Assembly (NCBI RefSeq): GCF_003226555.1
Contig: NZ_QKQS01000023.1
Coordinates: forward strand, 82,858-146,857
Direction of reading: 5' to 3'
DNA from: Rhodopseudomonas palustris
Lineage (GTDB): Bacteria > Pseudomonadota > Alphaproteobacteria > Rhizobiales > Xanthobacteraceae
Length of the DNA stretch: 64,000 bases
How positions within the stretch are numbered: position 1 is the first letter of the stretch; every line of letters starts with the position of its first letter. This document shows positions 25,732-34,945 of the stretch, in pieces. The notes under the pieces were generated by a model. It had not been told where the DNA came from. It saw only the letters and a list, made by a program, of their open reading frames with translations, and searched no databases. A program made the translations under genes and the position numbers.

Positions 25732-26679
25732 TTACTTCAGCACGCCCTTTTCCTTGAAGTACTTGATCGCGCCGGGATGCAGCGGGACCGGGCTGCCGGC
25801 GGCGGCGGTTTCCAGCTTGATGCCCTTGCCGGCGGCATGGGCGGTGGCGAGCTCCGGCAGCGACTCATAGACCAGCTTGGTCATCTGATAGGCCAGATCG
25901 TCCGACACCGCGCTCGAGGTCACCAGATAGTTGATCACGGCGGCGGTCGGCACGTCCTTGTCCTGACCCTTGTAGGTGCCGGCCGGGATCGTCTCGGCCA
26001 CGAACGGCGGCCCGATCTTGTCGACCACCTCCTTCGGCACCGACACCACGTTGATCTCGGTCGAATTCGACAGATCCTTCAGCGACGCCACCCCGAGGCC
26101 GGCCGACTGCAGCGTGGCGGCGAGCTGGCGGTTCTTCATCAGGTCGACGGATTCGGCGAACGGCAGATATTCGACCTTGCCGAGATCCTTGTAGTCCATC
26201 CCGGCCGCCTTCAGGATCGCGCGCGAGTTCAGCTCGGTGCCGGACTTCGGCGCGCCGACCGACAGGCTCTTGCCCTTCAGATCGGCCAACGTCTTGATGC
26301 CGGAATCGGCGGTGGCGACGATCTGGATGTAGTTCGGATAGATCGCGCCGATCACCCGCAGCTTGTCCAGCTTGGACTTGAAGCCGGCTTCGGCGTCGCC
26401 ATCCCAGGCGGCTTTGAGCGAATCGCCGAGGCTGAACGCGATCTCGCCGCGGCCCTGCTGCAGCAGATTGAGGTTTTCGACCGACGCCTTGGTGGCCTGC
26501 ACCTGCGCCTTCACGTTGGGAATCTTCTCGCCGTAGATCTTGGCGATCGCAACCCCGAGCGGATAGTACACCCCGGAGGTGCCGCCAGTCAGCACGTTGA
26601 CGAATTGCTGAGCGCGGGCTTGCGGCGCCGCCAGGAAAACCACCGCAGCCGCGGCAACACCGAACAATCTGGCCTTCAT
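25732..26679 (-). CDS. TAXI-family TRAP transporter solute-binding protein
   Basis: A 315-residue periplasmic protein with a Sec signal peptide ending in ARAQ. The mature protein begins QQFVNVLTGGTSGVYYPLGV, the signature N-terminus of TAXI proteins. It captures ligand for the fused permease encoded just downstream. A high-level binding protein with a hairpin repeat between it and the permease is a common arrangement. Confidence 0.93.
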   Translation of the reverse strand: MKARLFGVAAAAVVFLAAPQARAQQFVNVLTGGTSGVYYPLGVAIAKIYGEKIPNVKAQVQATKASVENLNLLQQGRGEIAFSLGDSLKAAWDGDAEAGFKSKLDKLRVIGAIYPNYIQIVATADSGIKTLADLKGKSLSVGAPKSGTELNSRAILKAAGMDYKDLGKVEYLPFAESVDLMKNRQLAATLQSAGLGVASLKDLSNSTEINVVSVPKEVVDKIGPPFVAETIPAGTYKGQDKDVPTAAVINYLVTSSAVSDDLAYQMTKLVYESLPELATAHAAGKGIKLETAAAGSPVPLHPGAIKYFKEKGVLK

Positions 26680-26832
26680 GAACAGTTTTCTCCCCTAAGT
26701 TATTATTGAGAAACTGACCGGCCAAAACGTCGCGGTCAACCCGTCAAATCGGCGATCGCGGCCGGCAGCGCGGAACCGGATGGCAGGGGCCGGAATTGTA
26801 CGTTTCCGTTCAAAGCAGCCGACGAGGTGCGC

Positions 26833-28098
26833 GTGCCGCCCAAGCCTGCCCAGCCGTTGGCCCGGCCGCTCGATGCCTTGAATTTTTTCCTAGCTGACGT
26901 CCGCGACGGCCTGGGGCCGTATCTGGCGATCTATCTGCTGGCGGTGCAAAACTGGAACGAGGCCTCGATCGGCCTGGTGATGACGATCGCGGCGGCGGCC
27001 GGCATCCTAGCGCAGACCCCGGCCGGCGCGCTGATCGACCGCTCCACAGCCAAGCGCGGCCTGATCATTGCGGCGGCGCTGCTGGTCACGATCGCGTCGG
27101 TGGTTCTGCCGTGGCTGGACAGCTTCGTGCTGGTCGCGGCGACCCAGGCGGTGGCGGCGGCCGCCGGCGCGATCTTCGCCCCCGCAGTGGCGGCGCTGAC
27201 GCTCGGCATCGTCGGCCCCCGCGCCTTCGCCCGCCGCACCGGCCGCAACGAAGCCTTCAACCACGCCGGCAATGCGGTGGCGGCGATGCTGGCCGGCGCA
27301 TTCGCCTATGGGTTCGGTCCCGGCGTGGTGTTCTGGCTGATGGCCGCGATGGCGCTCGCCAGTATCCTCGCCACGCTGTCGATCCCGGCGAGCGCGATCG
27401 ACGACGAGGTCGCCCGCGGCCTCGGCGACGATCACCTGCCGGGCGACCATCATGAGCAGCCGTCCGGCTTCAAGGTGCTGCTCACCTGCCGGCCGCTGTT
27501 GATCTTCGCCGGCGCCACGGTGCTGTTTCACTTCGCCAACGCCGCGATGCTGCCGCTGGTCGGGCAGAAGCTGGCGCTGGTGAACAAGAACCTCGGTACC
27601 ACGCTGATGTCGGTGTGCATCGTCGCCGCCCAGGTGGTGATGGTGCCGGTGGCGGCCCTGGTCGGCCACAAGGCCGACGCCTGGGGCCGCAAGCCGATCT
27701 TCGCGGTGGCGCTCGGCGTGCTGGCGCTGCGCGGCGCGCTGTATCCCTTGTCCGACGATCCATATTGGCTGGTCGGGGTGCAACTGCTCGACGGCGTCGG
27801 CGCCGGGATCTTCGGGGCACTGTTTCCGCTGGTGGTGGCCGATCTCACCCACGGCACCGGCCACTTCAACGTCAGCCAGGGCGCGATCGCGACCGCCGCC
27901 GGCTTGGGAGCGGCGCTGTCGACCGGCTTTGCCGGATTGATCGTGGTCAGCGCCGGCTACAGCGCAGCGTTCCTGGCGCTTGCGGCGATCGCCGCCGTGG
28001 CGCTGGTGCTGTTCCTGGTCTTGATGCCTGAGACGCGCGGGCAGGCGGCAGCCGCAAATCCGGCCACGGCGCCTGCGCCCGCCGCATCCGCGGTTTAG
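26833..28098 (+). CDS. MFS transporter
   Basis: A 421-residue carrier with about twelve hydrophobic helices and the MFS loop GALIDRSTAKRGLIIAAALL between helices 2 and 3, repeated in weaker form as GHKADAWGRKPIF between helices 8 and 9. The start is placed at the GTG at 26833, with GAGG five bases upstream; a GTG at 26827 would add two residues. It is divergent from the TAXI gene. Substrate unknown; drug-efflux-like carriers have this loop. Confidence 0.85.
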   Translation: MPPKPAQPLARPLDALNFFLADVRDGLGPYLAIYLLAVQNWNEASIGLVMTIAAAAGILAQTPAGALIDRSTAKRGLIIAAALLVTIASVVLPWLDSFVLVAATQAVAAAAGAIFAPAVAALTLGIVGPRAFARRTGRNEAFNHAGNAVAAMLAGAFAYGFGPGVVFWLMAAMALASILATLSIPASAIDDEVARGLGDDHLPGDHHEQPSGFKVLLTCRPLLIFAGATVLFHFANAAMLPLVGQKLALVNKNLGTTLMSVCIVAAQVVMVPVAALVGHKADAWGRKPIFAVALGVLALRGALYPLSDDPYWLVGVQLLDGVGAGIFGALFPLVVADLTHGTGHFNVSQGAIATAAGLGAALSTGFAGLIVVSAGYSAAFLALAAIAAVALVLFLVLMPETRGQAAAANPATAPAPAASAV

Positions 28099-28127
28099 GC
28101 GCCCGATGGGCTGTCGGTGAACCGGAA

Positions 28128-28478
28128 TCAGATTTCGATCAGCAGCCTCAAAGTCGACAGCACCCGTCGTTCGCTGGTCGGCTTACCGACATTGGGCACG
28201 CCGGCCAAAAGGTCTCCGCATTGGTGTTCCGGCTTGTCGTAGGCGCTCGCGACCGGGACGTTGCTTGCCGTGAGTCGTTCCGCGACCGGTGTCACCAGTT
28301 CGCTGCCGAGATTGACGTCCAACATCGCCACCGTCGGCAATCCTTCCTCCAGCAGGCGCAGGGCCTCCTTCACCGTTCCGACGGGGCCGATCACGGTCCA
28401 GCCATCGGCTTCGACCATCCGGGCCAGATCCATAGCGATCAGGAACTCGTCCTCGACGATGAGAACCGTCTTCTGCAC
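28128..28478 (-). CDS. Single-domain response regulator (CheY-like)
   Basis: A 116-residue receiver domain with acidic pair ED (residues 9-10), phosphoacceptor Asp in VAMLDVNLG, and no output domain. The beta-4 region (VPVASAYD) has Ser-Ala rather than the usual Ser/Thr pattern and the last lysine is in VGKPTS. It follows the histidine kinase gene by nine bases on the same strand and is the likely partner. Confidence 0.88.
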   Translation of the reverse strand: MQKTVLIVEDEFLIAMDLARMVEADGWTVIGPVGTVKEALRLLEEGLPTVAMLDVNLGSELVTPVAERLTASNVPVASAYDKPEHQCGDLLAGVPNVGKPTSERRVLSTLRLLIEI

Positions 28479-28487
28479 GATGCACTT

Positions 28488-29492
28488 TCAATTCGGGAGC
28501 GAATCGCTCCTCAGCGGCACGAAGATCTCGGCCCGTAAACCCTCGACCGCGTAGTCCAGTTCCGAACGACCTCCGAGACTGTAGCTCGCCACCGAGCGGA
28601 TCAGCTTGGTTCCGTAGCCTGTGCTGGCCGGCGGCGTCACCACGGGGCCGCCATGCTCGACCCAGCTCAGCCGAAGCTCGGTTTTATCGGCATCGATGGT
28701 CCAGCTCACGCGAACCTCGCCGCCCGCCTTGGAGAGGGCACCGTATTTGGCGGCGTTGGTCGCCAGTTCGTGGCAGATCAAACCGAGCGAGCTGAGCGAG
28801 CGGGACGCGAGCTCGACTGCCGGACCTGGCTCGATCACGATCGCTGCCGGACCTGCTTGGTAGGGAGCCAGAATTCGCTCCAGCAAAGCGGCCAGCACGG
28901 TCTCGTCCTGTTTGACGAAGGCCAGATCCTCGGCCTCCATCAAGGCGCCCAGCCGGCCCAGGAGATCGTCTCTGTATTGCTGCGCAGACCGTCCTTCGAT
29001 CGGGGTCTGCCGCGCCAGAGATTGCGCCACGCCGAATAGATTCTTGATGCGGTGACGCATCTCGCCAAGCAGCAGATCCTTGGCGACATCGCGCTGGAAC
29101 CGCTCGGTCGCATCGACGATCGACAGCAGCATCGAATGGCTGGCGTTGTCGGGATGCACCAGGGTGCGCGCCGTCAACAACATCGTCCGCGATCCCAGGC
29201 CCGGGAAGACGTGATCGACCTGGTAGTTGATGACCGCCGTCGCCTTGGGAATGACCTCGAGCAGCAGCCGGCGGAGGTCAGGAATATCCCACTGACCGTT
29301 GCCAAGCTCGAACAGCGGCTGACCAATCGTCTCGTAGCGGTCGACCTTGAAGGTTTCGAAAAACGACCGGCTGGCGTTCTGCACGCACAGGCTGGCGTCC
29401 AGCACCAGCATGGGATCGGCGACCGTATCGACAATACCTTGCGCCTGGACGTGGCTGGTGCGCAGCAGCCGATAAAGGTCTTCCATGTTCAT
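28488..29492 (-). CDS. PAS-domain HWE/HisKA_2 histidine kinase
   Basis: A 334-residue soluble kinase. Residues 10-125 form a PAS sensor (VDTVADPMLVLDASLCVQNA). The phosphotransfer helix carries EMRHRIKNLFGVAQSL, typical of HWE/HisKA_2 kinases, and the ATPase part has CHELATNAAKYGAL and GTKLIR. Kinases of this class often feed stress or light responses in alphaproteobacteria. Two in-frame ATGs (29492 and 29486) are possible. It is encoded with a single-domain receiver. Confidence 0.88.
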   Translation of the reverse strand: MNMEDLYRLLRTSHVQAQGIVDTVADPMLVLDASLCVQNASRSFFETFKVDRYETIGQPLFELGNGQWDIPDLRRLLLEVIPKATAVINYQVDHVFPGLGSRTMLLTARTLVHPDNASHSMLLSIVDATERFQRDVAKDLLLGEMRHRIKNLFGVAQSLARQTPIEGRSAQQYRDDLLGRLGALMEAEDLAFVKQDETVLAALLERILAPYQAGPAAIVIEPGPAVELASRSLSSLGLICHELATNAAKYGALSKAGGEVRVSWTIDADKTELRLSWVEHGGPVVTPPASTGYGTKLIRSVASYSLGGRSELDYAVEGLRAEIFVPLRSDSLPN

Positions 29493-29665
29493 CCGACAGC
29501 CCCGGAACACAAACACCAAACAACTACAAATAAACCCCAATCGTCACAATCCAGGAACCCGATCGCAAGGACTCAAGGCCCATGACGTGGTGTCGAGAGA
29601 GTTTCATGCGGCTCTGCTAAACTTTCCGACCCGCGCCTGAAGCCGCAACGCAAGAGTCTTGCTCG

Positions 29666-31270
29666 ATGACGTATCCGCCGTCCGACCCGTCCGCGTTCGA
29701 TCGCCGCACCGTGCTGCGCGGGGCCCTCGGCGCCGGGCTGATCGGACTCACGCCGATCCAGGCTGGCGCCGCCGCTCCGGTATCATTTAGCTCCGATCCG
29801 TTCACGCTCGGCGTCGCATCGGGCGATCCGGCACCGGACGGCTTCGTGCTGTGGACCCGGCTGGCGCCGGAACCGCTGAAGGCCCGAGGCGGCATGAACG
29901 CTCATCCGGTCGAGGTCACGGTCGAGATCGCCGACGATCCGGCGATGGCCCGGATCCTGCGCAGCGAACGGGCAATCGCCCATCTCGAGCTGGCGCATTC
30001 GGTGCACGTCGAGATCGAGGGGCTGGAGCCCGGGCGCGACTACTTCTACCGCTTCCGCGCCGGCGACGCCGAAAGCCCGGTCGGCCGCGCCCGCACCCTG
30101 CCGGCGCCGGACGCAAAGCCGTCGCAGCTCCGCTTCGCCGCGGCCGGGTGCCAGCGCTGGGAGGGCGGATACTACTCGGCCTGGCGCGCGATCGCCGAAG
30201 ACCAGCTCGACTTCGTGTTCCACTACGGCGACTACATCTACGAATACGGCTTTGCGACCCACGACAAAGACGGCGCGCCGTGGCCGCGGACGATGCCGAA
30301 GGACTTTCCGGCCTGCTACACGCTCACCGACTATCGCCGGCGCTATGCGCTGTACAAGTCCGACCCGGACCTCAAGGCCGCGCACGCATCCTGCCCGTTC
30401 CTGCCGAGCTTCGACGACCACGAGATCGCCAATAATTGGGCCGGCGACAGCGACCCGAAACACACCCCTGCCGAAGCGTTCCTGTCTCGCCGCGCCATGG
30501 CGCTGCAAGCCTGGTACGAGCACATGCCGGTGCGTCGGGCACAGCGGCCGCGCGGGCCGGACGTCACTGCCTATCGCGGCTTCCGGTTCGGTGCGCTGGC
30601 GGACATCGCAGTACTCGACACCCGGCAGTATCGATCGCGACAGCCGTGCGGCAACGGCTTCCTGGCGGGCTGCGCCGAGGCCGAAGCGCCGGACCGGACC
30701 ATGCTCGGTGCCGCACAGGAGCAATGGCTTGCGACCCGGCTGAGACAGGGCGACGCAACCTGGCGGGTGCTGGCCCAGCAAGTGCTGTTCGCGCCGTTCG
30801 ACTGGCGCGGCTTTCCCCGAATCGAAGACCGCGGCGCGCCGGTCGCCGATGTCGATACATGGAACGGCGCCACCGCGGCGCGTGACCGGGTAATCGCGAT
30901 GCTGGACGAGGCCAAGACCAGTAACGCAGTGGTACTCAGCGGCGACCTGCATCGGGCGCTGGCGCTCGAGCTGCATCGTGACGTCCACCATCCGGACGCG
31001 CCTGCAGTCGGCGTGGAATTTCTCTCGACCTCGATCTCATCGGTCGGCGGCGCCCCGGCGAACGACGCAGCGCTCGCCGCGATGTATCGCAACAATCCGC
31101 ACTTGAAACTCTTCAGCGATCAGCGCGGTTACACCCGCCACATCGTGACGCCACAGCAGTGGCAGGCCGACTACCGGGCGATCGACAGCATCACCGCCCC
31201 CGGTCACCCGGCGCAGACCATTGGGTCGTTTACGATCGAAGCCGGCCGCCCCGGACTCATCACTCGCTAA
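29666..31270 (+). CDS. phoD: PhoD-like alkaline phosphatase D, Tat-exported
   Basis: A 534-residue phosphatase/phosphodiesterase. The N terminus has a Tat signal (FDRRTVLRGALGAGL). The N-terminal PhoD domain (FTLGVASGDPAPDGFVLWTR) precedes the metallo-phosphatase core with HYGDYIYEYG, SFDDHEIANNW and LSGDLHRALALEL, which supply metal ligands. It would act in the periplasm on phosphoesters after folding with metals in the cytosol. No Pho box was identified upstream. Confidence 0.93.
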   Translation: MTYPPSDPSAFDRRTVLRGALGAGLIGLTPIQAGAAAPVSFSSDPFTLGVASGDPAPDGFVLWTRLAPEPLKARGGMNAHPVEVTVEIADDPAMARILRSERAIAHLELAHSVHVEIEGLEPGRDYFYRFRAGDAESPVGRARTLPAPDAKPSQLRFAAAGCQRWEGGYYSAWRAIAEDQLDFVFHYGDYIYEYGFATHDKDGAPWPRTMPKDFPACYTLTDYRRRYALYKSDPDLKAAHASCPFLPSFDDHEIANNWAGDSDPKHTPAEAFLSRRAMALQAWYEHMPVRRAQRPRGPDVTAYRGFRFGALADIAVLDTRQYRSRQPCGNGFLAGCAEAEAPDRTMLGAAQEQWLATRLRQGDATWRVLAQQVLFAPFDWRGFPRIEDRGAPVADVDTWNGATAARDRVIAMLDEAKTSNAVVLSGDLHRALALELHRDVHHPDAPAVGVEFLSTSISSVGGAPANDAALAAMYRNNPHLKLFSDQRGYTRHIVTPQQWQADYRAIDSITAPGHPAQTIGSFTIEAGRPGLITR

Positions 31271-31404
31271 CGACAATCGGAAGAGGCGGCGCCGACGCGC
31301 GCGGTCACGCTGGTCCTCGCCGAATCGCCCGCATAGGATCATGCTGGCTGCTCGACGAAGTTGGCTGCGCTGCCCGGCAGCGCCGGCAACGCCCAAGGGA
31401 CTCG

Positions 31405-32412
31405 ATGATCGAACCCCGCCTTTCGCCCTCGCAAATCAGCCGGCGTCGCTTGCTGCGCGGCGCCGCCGCCGCGCTCGCACTGCCGCTGCTGACGCGAGCC
31501 GCTCGTGCCGGCAACTGGCCCGACCGGCCGGTGACCCTGGTGGTGCCGTTCGCACCCGGCGGCACCACCGACATCCTCGCCCACATCGTCGCCGAGGTTC
31601 TGACCGAGCACTACCGCCAGCCCTTCATCATCGCCAACAAAGCCGGCGCCAGCGGCAACATCGCGGCGGCTTTTGTGGCGAGCGCCCCGCCCGACGGCTA
31701 CACCTTGCTGATCGGCACGCCCGGCATCCACGCCACCAACCGCCTTGTCTATCGCAGCATGGGCTACGACCCCGCCGCCGACTTCGCGCCGGTGATTCTG
31801 ATCGCCCGCGTTCCAAATCTGTTGTCGGTGGCCAAGTCGCTGCCGGTGACCAGCGTCGCCGAGCTGATCGACTACGCACGCCAGCGTCCGCGTCAGCTGG
31901 TCTATGGCGTTTCGGCGCTGGGCTCGACCGGCCATCTGTCGACCGAGCTGTTCAAGTCCATGACCGGAGTCGAGATCACGCCGCTGCCGTTCAAAGGATC
32001 GGCGCCGATGCTGCGCGATCTCGCCGACGGCCGGGTACATCTCACGATCGACAATCTGCCGGCCGCCAAGCCGTTTCTCGAAGCCGGCACGATCCGCCCG
32101 CTGGCACTGACGACAGCGAAACGCTGGGCGCCGATGCGGCAGCTGCCGACCATCGCCGAATCCGGCCTCCCCGGCTACGACACCGCGTCCTGGTTCACCA
32201 TCGGCGCACCGCGCGCGACGCCGCCGGAGATCGTGACCAACCTCAACACCACGGTCGCGGCGTTTCTCCGCAGCAAGAGCGGCACCGACAAACTACGTCG
32301 GATCGGCGCCGAGCCCAGCGGCGGCTCGCCGGACGCCATGCAGCGTCACGTGCTCGTCGAGATCGAGCGCTGGGACAAAGTGGCAAAGACCGCGGGGGTC
32401 ATGCCGCTGTAA
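31405..32412 (+). CDS. TctC/Bug-family tripartite tricarboxylate-type binding protein
   Basis: A 335-residue periplasmic binding protein with a Tat-like signal (SRRRLLRGAAAAL) and mature start NWPDRPVTLVVPFAPGGTTD, the hallmark of the Bug/TctC family. AAGGGA lies four bases before the ATG at 31405. No TctA or TctB membrane genes adjoin it, so it may serve as an orphan receptor or work with a transporter encoded elsewhere, as many Bug proteins do. Confidence 0.92.
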   Translation: MIEPRLSPSQISRRRLLRGAAAALALPLLTRAARAGNWPDRPVTLVVPFAPGGTTDILAHIVAEVLTEHYRQPFIIANKAGASGNIAAAFVASAPPDGYTLLIGTPGIHATNRLVYRSMGYDPAADFAPVILIARVPNLLSVAKSLPVTSVAELIDYARQRPRQLVYGVSALGSTGHLSTELFKSMTGVEITPLPFKGSAPMLRDLADGRVHLTIDNLPAAKPFLEAGTIRPLALTTAKRWAPMRQLPTIAESGLPGYDTASWFTIGAPRATPPEIVTNLNTTVAAFLRSKSGTDKLRRIGAEPSGGSPDAMQRHVLVEIERWDKVAKTAGVMPL

Positions 32413-32650
32413 CCGCAGCGCGCAGGCCGCTTGTACCTGATTACCATCATTCGACTGCCCCGCAATTTCGATCGCGGCGGTGGCACGAAACCTAAGTCCA
32501 TCTGATCGCGCGCGTTTCAATCGATCGCATTTGATTCATAGGCACCCGTTTAACCCTACCCGGGACTTAGTGTGGGTTACGGTTTAATTCCACATTTTGA
32601 ACTCTCTCCAACCCCTAAAGTTTGGCGCGTTATTTCGGGGGGTGGACCAC

Positions 32651-33865
32651 ATGAGAGCAACGACGGAAGCCGAAGCGTGTGTGCCAGCGGGCGGCTTCGG
32701 CCGCCGCAAGGTGGCGCCGCGCGCGTGCATCGTCGATCGCAAGCCGCATCTGCGGGCTTTCCTGGCCGACACGCTGGAGGAACATCGTTTCGTCACCAGC
32801 GAATGCGCGGGGGCGTTGGAACTGCCGGTGCGGCTCGCCGAGCATCAGCCCGACCTGCTGGTGATCGGCGCGACAGTCGACGGCATCGAGGCGGAAGCTA
32901 TTCTCGACGCGCTGGCTGCGGCCCGCTTCGCGGGCTGCGTCCTGACAATCGCGCCGCGCGAAACCATCATGTCGGACGCCATCCGCCGCCACGGCGCCGA
33001 GCGCGGATTGAAGATGCTGCCGCCCCTGGCGACGCCGTTCAGCGCCCAAACGCTGAACCTCAGCTTGACGCCGCTGCTGCCGCAGGAACCGGCGCCGGAG
33101 CCGGAGATCGACGTCGCTGAGGCGCTGAAGGCCGGCTGGCTCGAGCTCTGGTATCAACGCTGTGTCGACGCACATTCGCTGACTCCGCAGGGCGCCGAGG
33201 CACTGCTGCGTATGCGGCATCCGAATTGGGGCGTGGTGTCGCCGTCGGCCTTCGTGCCGGACGGCAACGATCCGCATTACCGCGCATTGTCGGAATTCGT
33301 GGTGAAGCGCGCGGTCGCCGACTGGCACTATCTGCTGGACCATCAGGGCCCGATCGACCTGTCGATCAACCTGCCGGTGAGCTTTCTCAACGACGACAAC
33401 GCGCTCGACGACCTCGCCGGCTGGATTCCGCAGCATCCGGCGTTCGGCGGCCTGATCGTCGAAGTCGACGCCGCGGAGATTGTCGATCATCTTCCCGAGA
33501 TGGCGGAAATCGGCCGGCGGCTGCGGCTGCGCAACGTCGCGATCGCGATCGACAAAGTCGGCGCCGATTGGCCGGCCCTGATGTATCTCGACGACTTTCC
33601 GTTCGTCGAATTGAAGGTCGACCGCTCGTTCGTCACCGGCTGCGCCGACGACCGGCTGAAGCGCTCGGTGTGCAAGCGGATCATCGAACTGGCCGGCGAT
33701 TACGGCGCGCGCTGCACCGCGACCGGAATTGAAACCCGGGCCGACTTCCAAACCGCGCACGAGCTCGGCTTCGACAAGATGCAGGGCTATCTGTTCGGCA
33801 AGCCGATGGGGCTGAAGAAATTCGCTCGCGCGGCGCATGCGCGCCCCGTCGCGATACACGACTGA
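32651..33865 (+). CDS. Degenerate receiver plus EAL-domain protein
   Basis: A 404-residue protein. Residues about 25-135 look like a receiver domain, but the beta-3 aspartate is replaced (LLVIGATVDG). The EAL domain (about 150-395) keeps ELWYQR, EALLRMRHP and QGYLFGKPM. The DDFG loop reads IDKVGAD near residue 300, and the glutamate before the GVET-like motif is Thr (TGIETRAD, near 357). Loss of these metal ligands suggests a c-di-GMP-binding or protein-interaction role rather than active phosphodiesterase. The ATG at 32651 has GGTGGA upstream. Confidence 0.82.
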   Translation: MRATTEAEACVPAGGFGRRKVAPRACIVDRKPHLRAFLADTLEEHRFVTSECAGALELPVRLAEHQPDLLVIGATVDGIEAEAILDALAAARFAGCVLTIAPRETIMSDAIRRHGAERGLKMLPPLATPFSAQTLNLSLTPLLPQEPAPEPEIDVAEALKAGWLELWYQRCVDAHSLTPQGAEALLRMRHPNWGVVSPSAFVPDGNDPHYRALSEFVVKRAVADWHYLLDHQGPIDLSINLPVSFLNDDNALDDLAGWIPQHPAFGGLIVEVDAAEIVDHLPEMAEIGRRLRLRNVAIAIDKVGADWPALMYLDDFPFVELKVDRSFVTGCADDRLKRSVCKRIIELAGDYGARCTATGIETRADFQTAHELGFDKMQGYLFGKPMGLKKFARAAHARPVAIHD

Positions 33866-33884
33866 GCGGCGCCGGAGCGCCGCG

Positions 33885-34382
33885 TCAGTCGAACGTCATG
33901 TCCACGCATTTGGAGACGTCGTCGCCGAGGCCGGACGCGATGATGATGCAACCGCGCAGCCGGCGCTGCTTAGTTTCGGCGGCCCACACGACGTAGCCCC
34001 CCGGGCCGAAGAATGCGTTGGTGTTGGCCGGCTCGGTCTCGGCGCCGTCGAATTGATAATCGCCGTCGGCATCGAAGATCCGCGGCCGTCGGAAGCAGCC
34101 ACCGTCGGTCTGAACGTTGATGACTTCCTTGTTGTCGCGCGTCATCGCCAGGCTGACGACGCAGCGGAAATATTCCGACGTCTTGACGTTGAACAGATAC
34201 GCATAGGACCTGCAGGTGGCGGTGACCAGCTTGCCGGGGCTCATGCCACGGCTGCAGGCGATGCGTTGATTGTTGCTCAGCCTGTACTCGTCGGCCGCTG
34301 CCGGCGCCGATGCGGCGAGCGCGGTCAGCCCTACCGCCAGCATCGCGCCGATCCAACGGCCTTGCATCGCGCGCTTGTGCAT
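33885..34382 (-). CDS. Hypothetical exported protein, 165 residues
   Basis: A signal peptide (MQGRWIGAMLAVGLTALAAS, ending AAADE) precedes a mature domain with six cysteines. They lie in IACSRG, VTATCRSY, YFRCVV, GGCFRRP, LRGCIII and SKCVD, suggesting disulfide bonds in the periplasm. GGGGAGGA lies before the ATG at 34382. I do not recognise the family. It is convergent with the EAL gene and divergent from another small exported protein. Confidence 0.7.
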   Translation of the reverse strand: MHKRAMQGRWIGAMLAVGLTALAASAPAAADEYRLSNNQRIACSRGMSPGKLVTATCRSYAYLFNVKTSEYFRCVVSLAMTRDNKEVINVQTDGGCFRRPRIFDADGDYQFDGAETEPANTNAFFGPGGYVVWAAETKQRRLRGCIIIASGLGDDVSKCVDMTFD

Positions 34383-34624
34383 CGTCGTCCTCCCCGCTGT
34401 GATCGCCGCGTGAACGGCGATTCGGCGGCCGAACCATAGCGGCGCGAGCAACCGGGTAAAATCACAAAGTCGAACCGTTGGCCGACGACATCCGCCCGAC
34501 ATCAGACCGCGGCATGATTGACGTAAGATCGCCGTTCGTGATCTGTTCAAGCCTCCGCTGCATCAAGATGACGATCCGCCGAATCTCCTCGCCCCCGCCG
34601 GCCTGCCTCCTCGGAGCCCTCGCG

Positions 34625-34927
34625 ATGACCGCCTCTCCTATCACCGTGCTGACGACGGCCGTGGCCCTTACGGCGCTGAGCTCGCTCGCTCACGCGGAGG
34701 CCGGCGAACCGTGGGTGCTGTCGCCGGACATGGGCTACGGATACACCCGCGACGGCAAGATGCTGACCTACAAGATGGGCACCAGCAACGCCAAGGAGCT
34801 GTTCAAAGGCGCCAAGAAGGTGCCGCGCCAGACGCTGTTCTTCGTCGGTGCGAACGGCCAGCTCTATATGCGCTCCGGGCCGTTCCTCGAAGGCGACGGC
34901 AGCTTCAAGTTCGGCGCCGATCAGTAG
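34625..34927 (+). CDS. Hypothetical exported protein, 100 residues
   Basis: A signal peptide (MTASPITVLTTAVALTALSS ... HAEA) precedes a mature domain of about 76 residues rich in Gly, Lys and aromatic residues (SPDMGYGYTRDGKMLTYKMG, LFFVGANGQLYMRSGPF). The start at 34625 has GGAG about eight bases upstream; an in-frame ATG at 34568 is possible but would spoil the signal peptide. Family not recognised. Confidence 0.7.
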   Translation: MTASPITVLTTAVALTALSSLAHAEAGEPWVLSPDMGYGYTRDGKMLTYKMGTSNAKELFKGAKKVPRQTLFFVGANGQLYMRSGPFLEGDGSFKFGADQ

Positions 34928-34945
34928 CGCCGACCACCACTAGGA

